Origin: an uncultured Mailhella sp.
Lineage (GTDB): Bacteria; Desulfobacterota; Desulfovibrionia; Desulfovibrionales; Desulfovibrionaceae
Length of the DNA stretch: 24,357 nucleotides
Direction of reading: 5' to 3'
Assembly: GCA_948482415.1 (NCBI GenBank)
Contig: CAOMFZ010000009.1
Span: 1-24,357 of the forward strand
In this document: piece after piece, positions 24,327 through 24,357 of the stretch
How positions within the stretch are numbered: the first letter of the stretch is position 1
Layout: the number at the start of each line of letters is the position of its first letter
The notes under the pieces: generated by a model
The model's database searches: none
What the model was told of the DNA's origin: nothing
What the model saw: only the letters and a program-made list of their open reading frames with translations
Made by a program: the position numbers and the translations under genes

Positions 24327-24357
24327 GCTGCTTTAGTCGTTGTGACGCAGGAAACTA

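Noticed and set aside
1..24357. CRISPR array, tRNA, rRNA, IS element or phage genes
   Set aside because: No regularly spaced repeats, cloverleaf-like segments, transposase or integrase motifs were seen on either strand.

Overview
The window most likely comes from a low-GC member of the Desulfovibrionaceae or a close relative. The best evidence is the periplasmic [NiFe] hydrogenase pair at 20037-22727: a Tat-exported small subunit followed by a large subunit, both very Desulfovibrio-like. Lipoprotein signal peptides and envelope genes of Gram-negative type agree with this. The species assignment is inference; no rRNA or tRNA gene is visible.

Layout. (1) 216-7697, plus strand: a tight run of uvrA (excision repair), a GmhB-type heptose-bisphosphate phosphatase, a PAS-GGDEF diguanylate cyclase, a PAP2 membrane phosphatase and an LTA-synthase-like membrane sulfatase. 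Apart from uvrA these look like envelope and signalling genes. (2) 7699-8665: a dispersed repeat, then two tandem paralogous lipoprotein genes on the minus strand with unusual His/Arg/Tyr-rich tails. (3) 8829-19781: an AT-rich surface-glycan island. It holds five plus-strand glycosyltransferase genes, two of them two-domain fusions; a three-gene cassette for a dTDP-3-acetamido-3,6-dideoxyhexose (Fuc3NAc or Qui3NAc); and one convergent glycosyltransferase. No flippase, polymerase, initiating transferase or rmlAB is present. (4) 19981-22727, minus strand: hynB-hynA closed by a strong terminator. (5) 23014-24181: a branched-chain-amino-acid-type ABC substrate-binding protein alone between its own RBS and terminator. 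(6) The window ends in a second, inverted copy of the dispersed repeat seen at 7.8 kb.

How it fits together. The glycan island can make an N-acetylated dideoxy-amino sugar donor and supplies several transferases to build an oligosaccharide, for LPS/O-antigen, capsule or protein glycosylation. The upstream heptose phosphatase, PAP2 phosphatase and phospho-transferase-like sulfatase fit LPS core or lipid A/glycan phosphate modification. The hydrogenase and the binding protein are housekeeping-type flanks.

Most interesting points: a shared closing peptide that ends at least four glycosyltransferase modules, and in the two fusions marks the join between domains; a ketoisomerase with a mixed FdtA/QdtA signature; the paired tail-rich lipoproteins with a nucleotide-identical start; and the inverted dispersed repeats.
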